DNA from: Gammaproteobacteria bacterium
Lineage (GTDB): Bacteria; Pseudomonadota; Gammaproteobacteria; Pseudomonadales; Cellvibrionaceae
DNA length: 64,000 nucleotides
NCBI GenBank assembly: GCA_021151835.1
Contig: JAGKWO010000010.1
Coordinates: forward strand, 61,645-125,644
Direction of reading: 5' to 3'
The stretch's first letter is position 1. Each line of letters starts with the position of its first letter. A model generated the notes under the pieces. That model made no database searches. It was not told the DNA's origin and saw only the letters and a program-made list of their open reading frames with translations. Of the stretch, positions 17,909 through 26,815 are shown in pieces. A program made the position numbers and the translations under genes.

Positions 17909-18844
17909 ATGCGGGACATGACTATGGTGATCGGAGCCAATCTGGCAAACGGCACAAGCAATCTCCCCCTGACACCGTTAACACCGGAACAAGAACTGGC
18001 TACTAGGGTGCGCCTTGCCCAAGCCTTGCAAATGAGCCTGGACCCAGCTGAAGTTCTCACCCTGTTTTACAAGCACATCCAGACGGCAGTTAGCTTGTCA
18101 GGTCTGGTGTTTAAATTCGCCAATAACAATCCTGATCAAAAAATCGGTCGCGAATGCCCGCATCATTGCGATTACCGTTTGACTACCGATGAAGGTTACC
18201 TGGGGGAAATCGTTTTTAGCCGCAGTAAACGTTTTGCGGAAAACGAATTAATTACGTTGGAGTTTTTACTCAGCTCTTTGATTTATCCGTTACGTAACGC
18301 AATTCGTTACCAAACAGCGATGCGCCTGGCATTACTCGATCCGTTGACCATGCTGGGAAACCGGGCCGCTCTGGATTCCGCTTTGAATCGCGAACTGCAA
18401 TTGGCAGAGCGTCACGACCATGAATTATCGCTGTTGATGATTGATGCCGATCATTTCAAAAAAATTAATGATGAATATGGCCATCATCGCGGTGATCTGG
18501 TGCTGTGTGAAATAGCGCGGAGTATTCAAGCAGTTTGTCGCGGCTCGGATATTATTTTCCGCTATGGCGGTGAAGAATTTGTGGTGTTGCTAGGAAAAAC
18601 AAATGCCGATGGGGCAAAAATTATTGCCGAGCGAATTCGCCAGCAAATTGCGCAGACGCTGATCAGTTACAATGGTAAATCGATTGGCACGACAGTGAGT
18701 ATTGGTATTGCGACTCGCCACGCTAACAAAGCCAAAGAACACATTAATGACTTGTTTGATCGTGCAGACGCGGCACTGTATGAAGCAAAAGCCAGGGGCA
18801 GGAATTGTGTGATCAGTAGCGACGACCTTGAAATGACGCAGTAA
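17909..18844 (+). CDS. GGEEF diguanylate cyclase
   Basis: This 311-residue cytoplasmic protein makes c-di-GMP from two GTP. Residues about 30-140 form an unidentified (possibly GAF-like) sensory region. Residues 150-305 form the GGDEF domain with GGEEF at 220-224. An RGSD inhibitory (I-site) motif lies at 211-214, exactly five residues ahead, so product feedback is expected. ATG at 17909 has AGGTAA upstream. It is monocistronic and ends at a bidirectional terminator. The 256-bp gap after the kinase gene shows no riboswitch I recognise. Confidence 0.93.
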   Translation: MRDMTMVIGANLANGTSNLPLTPLTPEQELATRVRLAQALQMSLDPAEVLTLFYKHIQTAVSLSGLVFKFANNNPDQKIGRECPHHCDYRLTTDEGYLGEIVFSRSKRFAENELITLEFLLSSLIYPLRNAIRYQTAMRLALLDPLTMLGNRAALDSALNRELQLAERHDHELSLLMIDADHFKKINDEYGHHRGDLVLCEIARSIQAVCRGSDIIFRYGGEEFVVLLGKTNADGAKIIAERIRQQIAQTLISYNGKSIGTTVSIGIATRHANKAKEHINDLFDRADAALYEAKARGRNCVISSDDLEMTQ

Positions 18845-18862
18845 CCGAAATCCATATCAATA

Positions 18863-18890
18863 AAAAAGCCGCCTAAACAGGCGGCTTTTT
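18863..18890. terminator. Bidirectional terminator between the cyclase gene and rluB
   Basis: AAAAAGCCGCC pairs perfectly with GGCGGCTTTTT across a TAAACA loop, giving A- and T-rich flanks for both converging transcripts. Confidence 0.9.
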
Positions 18891-18907
18891 TATTGGCTAC
18901 AATATTG

Positions 18908-20029
18908 CTATTCCACAATCGGCGGGCGTTTACGCGGCGGCGCTTTATGGCGACGTGGCGCAGCGGACGCGGCACGCAATTTTTTATCGTGGCGCTGCAA
19001 TTGCGCGAGTTCATCGCGTGTAGGTTGCATGATCCGGGTATAGGTAGAGCTGTCGAACCCGGCGGTCATACACAAATCCTGGATTTCGCGTTCCGTTAAA
19101 TCAATCCATTGCCCGACACGCACATGCGACGGAATAAAAATATTCGCATAACGCACGCGTTTCAAACGGCTAACTTTAACACCTTGCGATTCCCACAAAC
19201 GGCGCACTTCGCGATTGCGCCCTTCCATGACCACACAGTAAAACCAGCGATTCTTACCCTCACCTGCACCGTCAACGATATCAGTGAAACGCGCAACACC
19301 ATCGTCGAGCAAAACACCGTCCAGCAACTGCTCTTTCATTTCATCAGTCACTTCACCCTGGATACGCACAAGGTATTCACGATCAATAACTGAGGATGGA
19401 TGCATAAGTTTGTTTGCCAATTCGCCATCATTGGTAAACAGTAATAAACCGCTGGTATTAAAATCCAGACGACCTACTGAAATCCAGCGTTCACCATTTA
19501 ATCCCGGCAAACGATCATAAACTGTCGGACGACCTTCGGGGTCAGAGCGGGAACAAATTTCGCCTTCCGGTTTGTTATAAAGGATAACGCGACGACGTGT
19601 TAATTCCGTACGTAAAACAATACGCTGGCCATTAACAAATATTTTATCTTTGTTGGTAACCCGATCACCGAGCTTGGCGATATGGTCATTGACTTTTACC
19701 TGGCCTGCTTCAATCAGCCGTTCCATCTCACGGCGCGAACCAACACCCGCACGGGCCAATACTTTTTGCAATTTTTCATCAGATGGAGCCGCTTTGCCTT
19801 CATCTGGCTTTACAGCTTTCGTGGCTGCCTTTGCATTTGCTTTACCTGAATCAGCACCCGCAGCAGATTTATTGCGTGCATTTGCCAGAGCAGATTTTTT
19901 CACCGTGGATTTTTCGCCACTCGCCGTTTTTTCGTGGTTGCGTTTTGCCCCCGCACTTTTTCCGGCCACTACTGGCTTCACAGCCCTGGTAGATTTTTCA
20001 GGTTTATCCTGGTCGATTTTCTTCACCAT
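18908..20029 (-). CDS. rluB: 23S rRNA pseudouridine synthase, RluB type
   Basis: RluB makes pseudouridine at about position 2605 of 23S rRNA. After a Lys/Ala-rich, likely disordered extension of about 80 residues comes an S4 RNA-binding domain (KVLARAGVGSRREME). The RsuA-family catalytic domain follows, with catalytic Asp in GRLDFNTSG. A short Arg/Lys-rich tail ends the protein. The long basic extension is notable but common in related bacteria. It is the last gene of the rnm-yciO-scpA-scpB-rluB block, 20 bp after scpB. Confidence 0.93.
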   Translation of the reverse strand: MVKKIDQDKPEKSTRAVKPVVAGKSAGAKRNHEKTASGEKSTVKKSALANARNKSAAGADSGKANAKAATKAVKPDEGKAAPSDEKLQKVLARAGVGSRREMERLIEAGQVKVNDHIAKLGDRVTNKDKIFVNGQRIVLRTELTRRRVILYNKPEGEICSRSDPEGRPTVYDRLPGLNGERWISVGRLDFNTSGLLLFTNDGELANKLMHPSSVIDREYLVRIQGEVTDEMKEQLLDGVLLDDGVARFTDIVDGAGEGKNRWFYCVVMEGRNREVRRLWESQGVKVSRLKRVRYANIFIPSHVRVGQWIDLTEREIQDLCMTAGFDSSTYTRIMQPTRDELAQLQRHDKKLRAASAAPRRHKAPPRKRPPIVE

Positions 20030-20049
20030 AGAATTAATAAATACGCAGC

Positions 20050-20943
20050 TTATTGACTGCCTGTTTCCTCTTGTTTTTCATCATCAGATGATTGTTCCAA
20101 TTGCGTCGACGCGGCATCGTCAGCATCAACAAATGCCTCTTCACCATCCACAAAACCTTCTTCATACAAAGCGATTTCATCAACTTCCTGGCGCTCACCC
20201 TCAACACCAGGCACTGGAGTTTCATCGGGGATAGGTGCATCAGTATCTTTCTCGCCCAAACCGGCTTCGCCCAGGTCCAGCACCGGATTTAACTCATCCA
20301 GGTCGCGAATTTCACTGAGAGATGGCAACTCGTCCAGATTCTTTAAATTAAAATAGTCCAGAAATTGGCGGGTAGTTGCATAAAGTGAAGGCCGCCCGGG
20401 TACATCGCGATGCCCGACCACCTTTACCCAATCGCGCTCCAACAAGGTTTTGATGATATGTGAACTCACGGCCACGCCGCGAATTTCTTCGATATCACCA
20501 CGAGTGATAGGCTGGCGATAGGCGATCAAGGCAAGGGTTTCGAGCAGCGCGCGCGAATATTTTTGTGGCTTTTCCTCCCACAAACGGTTTACCCAGGGAG
20601 CTAAATTATCGCGAACCTGGAAACGCCAGCCAGATGCCACTTCTTTTAACTCAAAGCCGCGCTCCTCACAGGCAACCTGGATATCAGCAAGCGCCGCCAC
20701 AATCTCTTCTTTGGCGGGTGCAACTTCTTCATCGAACAATTCAAGCAAGCGCGCCACCGTCATTGGCTGACCCGACGCAAGAATGGCGCCTTCGATAATT
20801 GTACGAAGTAACGCTGCGTCAACCGGCATTTGGGTGACAGGTACAGTGGCGGATTCCTCAATAACCGTTTCTTCAAAAAGCTGGCTACCGCTTTCTTCAG
20901 CGTCCAGGGAATCCAATTCTTCTTCGTGGGTTTCGTTTGTCAT
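20050..20943 (-). CDS. scpB: Segregation and condensation protein B
   Basis: ScpB is the winged-helix partner of ScpA that binds SMC-type chromosome condensation proteins. Residues about 45-205 hold the two winged-helix domains, including ALIAYRQPITRGDIEEIRG and GRPSLYATT. An acidic N-terminus and a long acidic, probably disordered C-terminal tail (about 215-297) extend it beyond the usual 190-200 residues. Its start overlaps the scpA stop by 4 bp (ATGA), implying coupled translation. Confidence 0.93.
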   Translation of the reverse strand: MTNETHEEELDSLDAEESGSQLFEETVIEESATVPVTQMPVDAALLRTIIEGAILASGQPMTVARLLELFDEEVAPAKEEIVAALADIQVACEERGFELKEVASGWRFQVRDNLAPWVNRLWEEKPQKYSRALLETLALIAYRQPITRGDIEEIRGVAVSSHIIKTLLERDWVKVVGHRDVPGRPSLYATTRQFLDYFNLKNLDELPSLSEIRDLDELNPVLDLGEAGLGEKDTDAPIPDETPVPGVEGERQEVDEIALYEEGFVDGEEAFVDADDAASTQLEQSSDDEKQEETGSQ

Positions 20944-21839
20944 TGTGTTCTGGCTTTTACATGAATAGGAGCAAAGGCTTCGCTTTGGACAATTTCTACC
21001 AGCGATTCCTTAATCAATTCCATTACGGCTAAAAAAGTAACCACCACACCAAGGCGACCCTCTTCCACTTTGAATAAACTCACAAATGGAACAAAGTGAT
21101 GGTGCGCCAGTGTATCCAGCACCTGTGCCATGCGTTCACGGGTGGATAGCCTTTCTTTGGACACATGGTGGCTCTCAAACATATCCGCGCGACGGAGGAC
21201 TTCCGATAAGGCAAGTAATAATTCCTGCAATTCCACATCCGGATCGAGGCGCGTCAAATTGCGGTCAGGGCCGGTAGCGGACACCGGGAATACATTGCGG
21301 CCAACCCGCGGTACTTTATCCAGATCTTCGGCGGCTTGCTTGAAGCGTTCATATTCCTGCAAGCGGCGGATAAGGGATGCACGCGGATCTTCTTCCTCTT
21401 CCTGCTCTTCGGAGGAACGCGGCAACAGCATACGCGACTTGATCTCAGCCAGCATTGCCGCCATCACCAGATATTCAGCGGCCAGTTCAAACTGATGGGA
21501 TTCCATGAGTTCAACATAAGCCATGTACTGGGACGTAATTTCAGACACATTGATATCGAGGATATCGATGTTCTGGCGACGAATCAGGTAGAGCAATAAA
21601 TCCAGTGGCCCCTCGAATGCTTCCAGGAATACTTCAAGCGCATCCGGCGGGATATAGAGATCCTGGGGCAATTGGGTATACGCCTTGCCGTGTACCACCG
21701 CAAAAGGCATTTCGCCTTGTTGCGGGTGATTATTCTGCCCACCATCAGTGGCAGCCGCTGCTTCAGCGGCCACCTTTTCAGTTGACTCGTGTTCAGCCGG
21801 CGCCCCGGCAGGAACGATGGTATCGGGAGTTTCGCTCAC
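20940..21839 (-). CDS. scpA: Segregation and condensation protein A
   Basis: ScpA is the kleisin subunit that bridges SMC heads. The family motif FEGPLDLLLYLIRRQ is at about residues 75-89, followed by DILDINVSEIT and the helical MAAMLAEIKSRMLLP segment. The N-terminus has about 65 extra Ala/Glu-rich residues, likely disordered. It is co-transcribed with scpB through a 4-bp overlap. Confidence 0.94.
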   Translation of the reverse strand: MSETPDTIVPAGAPAEHESTEKVAAEAAAATDGGQNNHPQQGEMPFAVVHGKAYTQLPQDLYIPPDALEVFLEAFEGPLDLLLYLIRRQNIDILDINVSEITSQYMAYVELMESHQFELAAEYLVMAAMLAEIKSRMLLPRSSEEQEEEEDPRASLIRRLQEYERFKQAAEDLDKVPRVGRNVFPVSATGPDRNLTRLDPDVELQELLLALSEVLRRADMFESHHVSKERLSTRERMAQVLDTLAHHHFVPFVSLFKVEEGRLGVVVTFLAVMELIKESLVEIVQSEAFAPIHVKARTQ

Positions 21840-21968
21840 TCAATTAACTCGCAAGGTTCATAAGCAATTCGAGCCCTCGATCGGGCTCAAGACAAGGGCG
21901 GCATTATAGCCATTTAAGCGGATGCGGGACAGCAGGCAGCGGGAACAAATAATTACTTTACGGATCAA

Positions 21969-22595
21969 TCAGTTAGATTCAAAAGGTGAGAAATCGCCTT
22001 TACCCTTGCGCACCAGCTCGGGAATATCGCCGGTGAGATCGATGACAGTGGTAGGTTCCATACCGCAGTAACCTCCATCAATTACCAGATCAACAAAATG
22101 CTCCAGCGTATCGCGGATATCATAGGGATCGGTCATTGGCAGTTCTTCACCGGGTAGCAGCAAGCTGCTGGTCATCAGCGGCTCGCCCAACTCTTCCATA
22201 AGCGCCAGCGCGATCAGATTATCCGGGACGCGTAAACCAATGGTTTTGCGTTTGGGATGTAACAGCCGGCGCGGCACATCCGCTGTCGCCTCAAGGATAA
22301 ATGTATAGGCTCCGGGAGTGTGGTTTTTAATCAGGCGAAATGCCCGGTTATCGACCCGTGCGTAGGTTGCAAGCTCGGAAAGGTCGCGGCACATCAGGGT
22401 GAAATTGTGGTTTTTATCGAGCTTACGCAAGGTGCGGATACGCTCAAGTGCATCTTTGTCACCGATGTGGCACCCCAGCGCATAAGCAGAATCGGTGGGA
22501 TATACAATCACCCCGCCCTTGCGAACAATGTCTGCAGCTTGCGCAATCAGGCGATGCTGGGGATTTTCCGGATGGATTTGAAAAAACTGGGCCAT
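21969..22595 (-). CDS. yciO: Sua5/YciO/YrdC-family protein (YciO type)
   Basis: The 208-residue protein belongs to the YrdC-like fold that binds ATP and forms threonylcarbamoyl-AMP. Visible motifs are KGGVIVYPTDSAYALGC, KRKTIGLRVPD and a late SSLLLPG segment. YciO is a paralogue of TsaC whose enzymatic role is less settled. Its place between rnm and scpA matches YciO rather than TsaC. The window also holds tsaB far away. Confidence 0.88.
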   Translation of the reverse strand: MAQFFQIHPENPQHRLIAQAADIVRKGGVIVYPTDSAYALGCHIGDKDALERIRTLRKLDKNHNFTLMCRDLSELATYARVDNRAFRLIKNHTPGAYTFILEATADVPRRLLHPKRKTIGLRVPDNLIALALMEELGEPLMTSSLLLPGEELPMTDPYDIRDTLEHFVDLVIDGGYCGMEPTTVIDLTGDIPELVRKGKGDFSPFESN

Positions 22596-22644
22596 AGTAA
22601 ATCTCTCTATTGATGCCGATGCTTCTGCGGCATGACTTCGGTTA

Positions 22645-23475
22645 TTAAAAACCTAGCAAATTCCATACTGGTTTGACGTTATCAGGCAAAACGCCAAAGC
22701 TACCCAATTCCTGCCAGGTTTGGTCGGGCACATGAAAATCGGACCCGCACGAAGCATAGAGAGAACGAGCATTCACAATATTGATCAAATCCTGGGTCAG
22801 GCTCATTGGCTGCAAGCCGCTGATAACCTCTACCGCATCACCGCCGGCGGCGGCGAAAGAGTCCACTAACGCACACATCTTCATCCGCGTTAATTCGTAT
22901 TTGGCGGGATGAGCCAGCACCGCGACCCCGCCCGCAGAGTGAATCCAGCCAATAACCTCATCCATCAGCGGCCATTGATATTTCACATCTGCCGGCTTGC
23001 CGGTTCCCAGATATTTTTTAAATGCGGCATTGATATTTTTTACCGCACCAATGCTCACCAGGTATTGCGCGAAGTGCGGCCGCCCCAGGGTGCCCTCACC
23101 GGCCAGCGCCTGCGCGCCAGCCAATGCACCGGGAAAACCGGCCCGCGATAATCGCTCACCGATTGCCTGTGAACGCGCCTCACGGGCCAGCTCCTGAAAT
23201 TTGATCGCCGCTTGCAACCCGGGCGAATCAGGATCTACACCGAGACCAACGATATGGACACCGCCCTTGCCCCACTGGCTGGAAAATTCGATGCCAGCAA
23301 TTAGCTCAATACCCGCTTTAACGGCAGCTTTATGTGCAAGACCAACACCGGCTATGGTATCGTGATCCGTGATCGCCAGCACGGACACGCCGCGCGCTTT
23401 TGCGCGCTCAACCAAAGCCTCGGGACTTAAGGCTCCGTCAGAAAAATAAGTATGGCTATGCAGATCAAAAATCAC
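22645..23475 (-). CDS. rnm: PHP-domain 5'-3' exoribonuclease / 3',5'-nucleotide bisphosphate phosphatase
   Basis: This 276-residue PHP-fold metal-dependent phosphoesterase corresponds to YciV/TrpH, now called Rnm (RNase AM). It carries the metal-binding HSHTYFSDG motif at the N-terminus, ITDHDT shortly after, and a late CGSDFH. It trims short RNAs and processes 5' ends of rRNAs in the characterised relatives. It is the first gene of the leftward rnm-yciO-scpAB-rluB block. Confidence 0.88.
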   Translation of the reverse strand: MIFDLHSHTYFSDGALSPEALVERAKARGVSVLAITDHDTIAGVGLAHKAAVKAGIELIAGIEFSSQWGKGGVHIVGLGVDPDSPGLQAAIKFQELAREARSQAIGERLSRAGFPGALAGAQALAGEGTLGRPHFAQYLVSIGAVKNINAAFKKYLGTGKPADVKYQWPLMDEVIGWIHSAGGVAVLAHPAKYELTRMKMCALVDSFAAAGGDAVEVISGLQPMSLTQDLINIVNARSLYASCGSDFHVPDQTWQELGSFGVLPDNVKPVWNLLGF

Positions 23476-23514
23476 ACTAACCCCACGACTTGAGCAATAT
23501 CATCTGGATTGGTC

Positions 23515-24282
23515 ATGACAGACAAGAATGAAGAAACGCCGAACATGTTAGCCGATAAGGACCAACAACAAACGAGCAAATCGCAACGCGCAGAAAAAAA
23601 AGAAAGTTTTTTTGCCAATTTGCTGATGAATATTGTAATTCCCACATTAATTTTGACCAAACTCAGTAGCGACGAATACCTGGGGCCAACCTGGGGGTTA
23701 ATTATTGCGCTCGCTTTTCCTGTCTGTTATGGCCTGCGCGATTTCGCAATCAACAGGAAATTGAATATTTTTTCGGCACTGGGTGTGATCAGTGTGCTGT
23801 TGACCGGCGGCCTCAGCTTATTGAAATTGCCCCCTGAATATTTTGCGATCAAAGAAGCGGCTATTCCCGGGCTTCTCGGAATCATCACCCTGATTTCAAT
23901 CAAAACACGTTACCCCTTGGTAAAAGTGTTTATTTATAATGACAAAGTCCTGAAAATTCACAAAGTCAACGCGGCACTTGCCCACTACAACAATCAAAAG
24001 CAATTTGACCGCACGCTTATCAAAGCGTCAATGATGATTGCAGCTTCATTTTTTTTATCATCCGTACTGAATTATGTGCTGGCCAAACTGATCCTGGTTA
24101 GTCCGGGCGGTACCGCTGAATTCAATGCAGAATTGGGCGAAATGACCGCGTGGAGTTATCTGGTAATTGCGTTGCCGATGATGATCATTATGATGGGCAC
24201 TTTATTTTATGTGTTCCGGAGCATTCGCCTGCTAACACACCTGACGCTTGAAGAAGTGATTAATGATGGCAGCCCTGATTAA
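23515..24282 (+). CDS. VC0807-family multipass membrane protein
   Basis: The 255-residue protein begins with a charged cytoplasmic segment and has six or so hydrophobic helices (starting near residues 35, 60, 85, 115, 175 and 215). It resembles the VC0807 family of unknown function. It lies divergent from rnm and 87 bp before yciI, a place where related genomes often carry yciB (septation protein A). Whether it replaces YciB is inference. ATG 23515 was chosen over a TTG two codons upstream. Confidence 0.7.
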   Translation: MTDKNEETPNMLADKDQQQTSKSQRAEKKESFFANLLMNIVIPTLILTKLSSDEYLGPTWGLIIALAFPVCYGLRDFAINRKLNIFSALGVISVLLTGGLSLLKLPPEYFAIKEAAIPGLLGIITLISIKTRYPLVKVFIYNDKVLKIHKVNAALAHYNNQKQFDRTLIKASMMIAASFFLSSVLNYVLAKLILVSPGGTAEFNAELGEMTAWSYLVIALPMMIIMMGTLFYVFRSIRLLTHLTLEEVINDGSPD

Positions 24283-24368
24283 CATCATTACCAGCGATCA
24301 GAAGTTTATGATCCCGCGTTCAAACAAACAATTAAACAAGCAATTAAACGAACAAAGAGAAGAGTGAA

Positions 24369-24668
24369 ATGCTTTACGCTATTATCAGCCAAGACCATCC
24401 GCATAGCCTCGAGAAACGCAAAATCACTCGCCCGGCCCATTTGGCCAGATTACAACAACTCAGTGATGAAGGCCGGTTATTGGTAGCGGGTCCGCATCCT
24501 GCGATTGATAATGACAACCCGGGCGAAGCCGGATTTACCGGCAGCCTCGTCATCGCTGAATTCCCCTCATTGGAAGCAGCGCAACAGTGGGCTGATGCAG
24601 ACCCTTATTGCGCCGCCGGTATTTACGCCAGCGTTATCGTAAAACCATTCAAAAAAGTATTGCCCTAA
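24369..24668 (+). CDS. yciI: YciI-family protein
   Basis: This 99-residue ferredoxin-like alpha/beta protein has the YciI features: an N-terminal Tyr-Ala-Ile strand, HLARLQQLSDEGRLLVAGP with the conserved His and Asp-like positions, and a C-terminal ADADPY segment. It is cytosolic. The exact reaction in this family is not established. It has an AGAGAAGAG ribosome-binding site. Confidence 0.9.
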   Translation: MLYAIISQDHPHSLEKRKITRPAHLARLQQLSDEGRLLVAGPHPAIDNDNPGEAGFTGSLVIAEFPSLEAAQQWADADPYCAAGIYASVIVKPFKKVLP

Positions 24669-24708
24669 ATTTTCTTTTTTTACCTTTTGTTTAAGGATTG
24701 GAATCACT

Positions 24709-25368
24709 GTGAAAAATATTCCCTTGACCGGTGCGACACTCTCAATTCTCACGCTATCGCTTATCAGCGCTTCTGCCTTTGCTGTCGACAGATATGTTTC
24801 CGATGTTATTTACATCCCCGTTCGCAGCGATAAAAATCCTCAAGCCGGTGTGCTACAACAAGGTGTAGGCAGCGGCACCAAATTGAATTTTATTCGCGAA
24901 GAAACCGGCACGGATAACAATTTATGGTCCCTGGTGGTCACTCCGGACGGCACTGAAGGTTGGGTCCGCAGCCAAAACCTTACTGACAAACCAACGGCAG
25001 CAATGCAATTGGCTGCGCTATCAACATCATCGAAAGATCTGGTGGCCGTGCAAACTGAAAATGTGCAGCTGAAAGAACAGCTCACCAAAGTCCAGCAAGA
25101 ACACCAGCAATTGCTAACGGATACAGAAGATATGCGCCAGGCAGCAACCACTGCCTTGAATCTGGAAGATGAGCATCAGCGCCTGCTAAAAGAAAACCAG
25201 TTACTCCAAACCCATGCAGACTACCTCAAAGCTGAAAATGAAAAACTCAAAAATACCGAGCGATTCAATCAATGGGTATACGGTGGAGGCTTGATGCTGG
25301 GTGGCGTGATCCTTTCTTTTATCCTGCAAGGATTGGGGCGTCGCAAGCGCCGGTCGGAATGGCGCTAA
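24709..25368 (+). CDS. SH3-domain membrane protein (YgiM/TIGR04211 family)
   Basis: The 219-residue protein has a signal peptide (about 1-26), a bacterial SH3 domain (about 27-95, with VRS near its start and GWVRSQNL at its end), a coiled-coil of about 80 residues, and a C-terminal membrane segment (about 190-208) followed by RRKRR. The SH3 domain therefore lies in the periplasm on a coiled-coil stalk. It uses a GTG start with AAGGA upstream. The function is unknown, but it is probably cell-envelope related. Confidence 0.85.
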   Translation: MKNIPLTGATLSILTLSLISASAFAVDRYVSDVIYIPVRSDKNPQAGVLQQGVGSGTKLNFIREETGTDNNLWSLVVTPDGTEGWVRSQNLTDKPTAAMQLAALSTSSKDLVAVQTENVQLKEQLTKVQQEHQQLLTDTEDMRQAATTALNLEDEHQRLLKENQLLQTHADYLKAENEKLKNTERFNQWVYGGGLMLGGVILSFILQGLGRRKRRSEWR

Positions 25369-25400
25369 CAGGTTAATCATCACGTATTTTTGGATTTTCC

Positions 25401-26048
25401 ATGATCAAGCATTTTTTTTCCTTTTTGTTGATGGCGGGCTTGCTAGCCTGCCAAAGCTTGCAGGCCGCAGACCCATTATTAGTTGCGGTTAAAACCGATA
25501 AAGGTACTTTTGTTATTGAACTGTACCCGGACAAAGCACCGCTGACCGTGCAAAATTTTCTGGCGTACGTTGATAGCAAATTTTATGACGATACTATTTT
25601 TCACCGCGTAATTCCGGGCGTTGTTGTTCAAGGCGGAGGAATGGGGGAAGACTACCGTGAAAAAAGGACCAAGAGACCAATAAAAAATGAAGCCGATAAT
25701 GGCTTACTCAACAAATACAAAACCGTTGCTATGGCGCGTTTTTCCAATCCCGATAGCGCCACCTCGCAATTTTTTATTAATTTGAAAAATAACGAAGGAT
25801 TTGATTCCACAAAAACAACTCCCGGTTATGCCGTATTTGGAAAAGTTGTTGCAGGTATGGATGTGGTTGAAAAAATCTCGCGCGTGCCGCTCGGCGCATA
25901 CCGTGCCTTCCCCGAAGCGCCCAATGAAGCGATACGCATAGTGAGTGCAACGCGCACCAATTCAATTGCAGTGGACAACGCTACACCACCGCCAAAAACA
26001 TCTCCTTTTAAAGACTCATTGGTGCCCGTAAATGAACGCAACCAATAA
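25401..26048 (+). CDS. Exported cyclophilin-type peptidyl-prolyl isomerase
   Basis: The 215-residue protein starts with an export signal. Cleavage may be at LQA-AD, or it may be a lipoprotein because LLAC resembles a lipobox. The cyclophilin domain shows FHRVIPGVVVQGG and ATSQFFINL. It would catalyse proline isomerisation in the periplasm. Its last 17 bases overlap the start of pdxJ. Confidence 0.92.
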   Translation: MIKHFFSFLLMAGLLACQSLQAADPLLVAVKTDKGTFVIELYPDKAPLTVQNFLAYVDSKFYDDTIFHRVIPGVVVQGGGMGEDYREKRTKRPIKNEADNGLLNKYKTVAMARFSNPDSATSQFFINLKNNEGFDSTKTTPGYAVFGKVVAGMDVVEKISRVPLGAYRAFPEAPNEAIRIVSATRTNSIAVDNATPPPKTSPFKDSLVPVNERNQ

Positions 26049-26802
26049 AACAGCGCTCAGCGTTAACCTGAATAAAATTGCGTTAATTCGCAACTCGCGC
26101 GCGGGCAATTATCCCAATGTAGTGACTCATGGAGAAACCTGTATCAATGCGGGTGCCGATGGATTAACTGTGCATCCACGCCCGGACCAGCGCCATATTC
26201 GCCCACACGATGTTTATGAACTAAGTGAATTGGTAAGTAATTATGCTGGTGTAGAATTTAATATTGAGGGCAATCCCTACGCCGATTCTGTTGGCGATTT
26301 TCCCGGTTTTATCAAACTCGTAAAAGATGTGCGCCCGCATCAATGCACACTGGTTCCCGACAGTAATGATCAACTCACATCTGACCATGGCTTCGATTTG
26401 AAAATTGCCGGCGAAAAACTTCGCCCGTTAATTCGTGAACTGCAGGATCTGGGGGTAAGGGTCAGCCTGTTTATGGACCCGGACATTGAACAGATTAGCC
26501 TTGCCAAAGCGATTGGTGCAGATCGCATTGAACTATACACCGGCCCCTACGCTGCACATTTTAACCAGCAAGATGATGATTTCCGCAATTTGTTTGCAAC
26601 CTATCGCGCCGCAGCAATTCATGCGCAGGCGATTGGAATTGGCCTGAACGCCGGCCATGATTTGAATCTGGATAATCTCCCTCTGTTTCGCCAGGTACCT
26701 GATTTGTTGGAGGTATCAATCGGACACGCTTTAACCGTCGATGCCATTGCGATGGGTTTAGTGCCCGCCGTCAAAGCCTACAAGAAAATCTGCACCGAAT
26801 AG
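26032..26802 (+). CDS. pdxJ: Pyridoxine 5'-phosphate synthase
   Basis: PdxJ condenses 1-deoxyxylulose 5-phosphate with 3-amino-2-oxopropyl phosphate to pyridoxine 5'-phosphate. The 256-residue TIM barrel shows SVNLNKIALIRNSR at its N-terminus, HPRPDQRHI, EFNIEGNP, SLFMDPD and GHALTVDAI. It overlaps the cyclophilin gene by 17 bp, so translation may be coupled. Confidence 0.96.
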   Translation: MNATNKTALSVNLNKIALIRNSRAGNYPNVVTHGETCINAGADGLTVHPRPDQRHIRPHDVYELSELVSNYAGVEFNIEGNPYADSVGDFPGFIKLVKDVRPHQCTLVPDSNDQLTSDHGFDLKIAGEKLRPLIRELQDLGVRVSLFMDPDIEQISLAKAIGADRIELYTGPYAAHFNQQDDDFRNLFATYRAAAIHAQAIGIGLNAGHDLNLDNLPLFRQVPDLLEVSIGHALTVDAIAMGLVPAVKAYKKICTE

Positions 26803-26815
26803 GCCGTATTATTTT

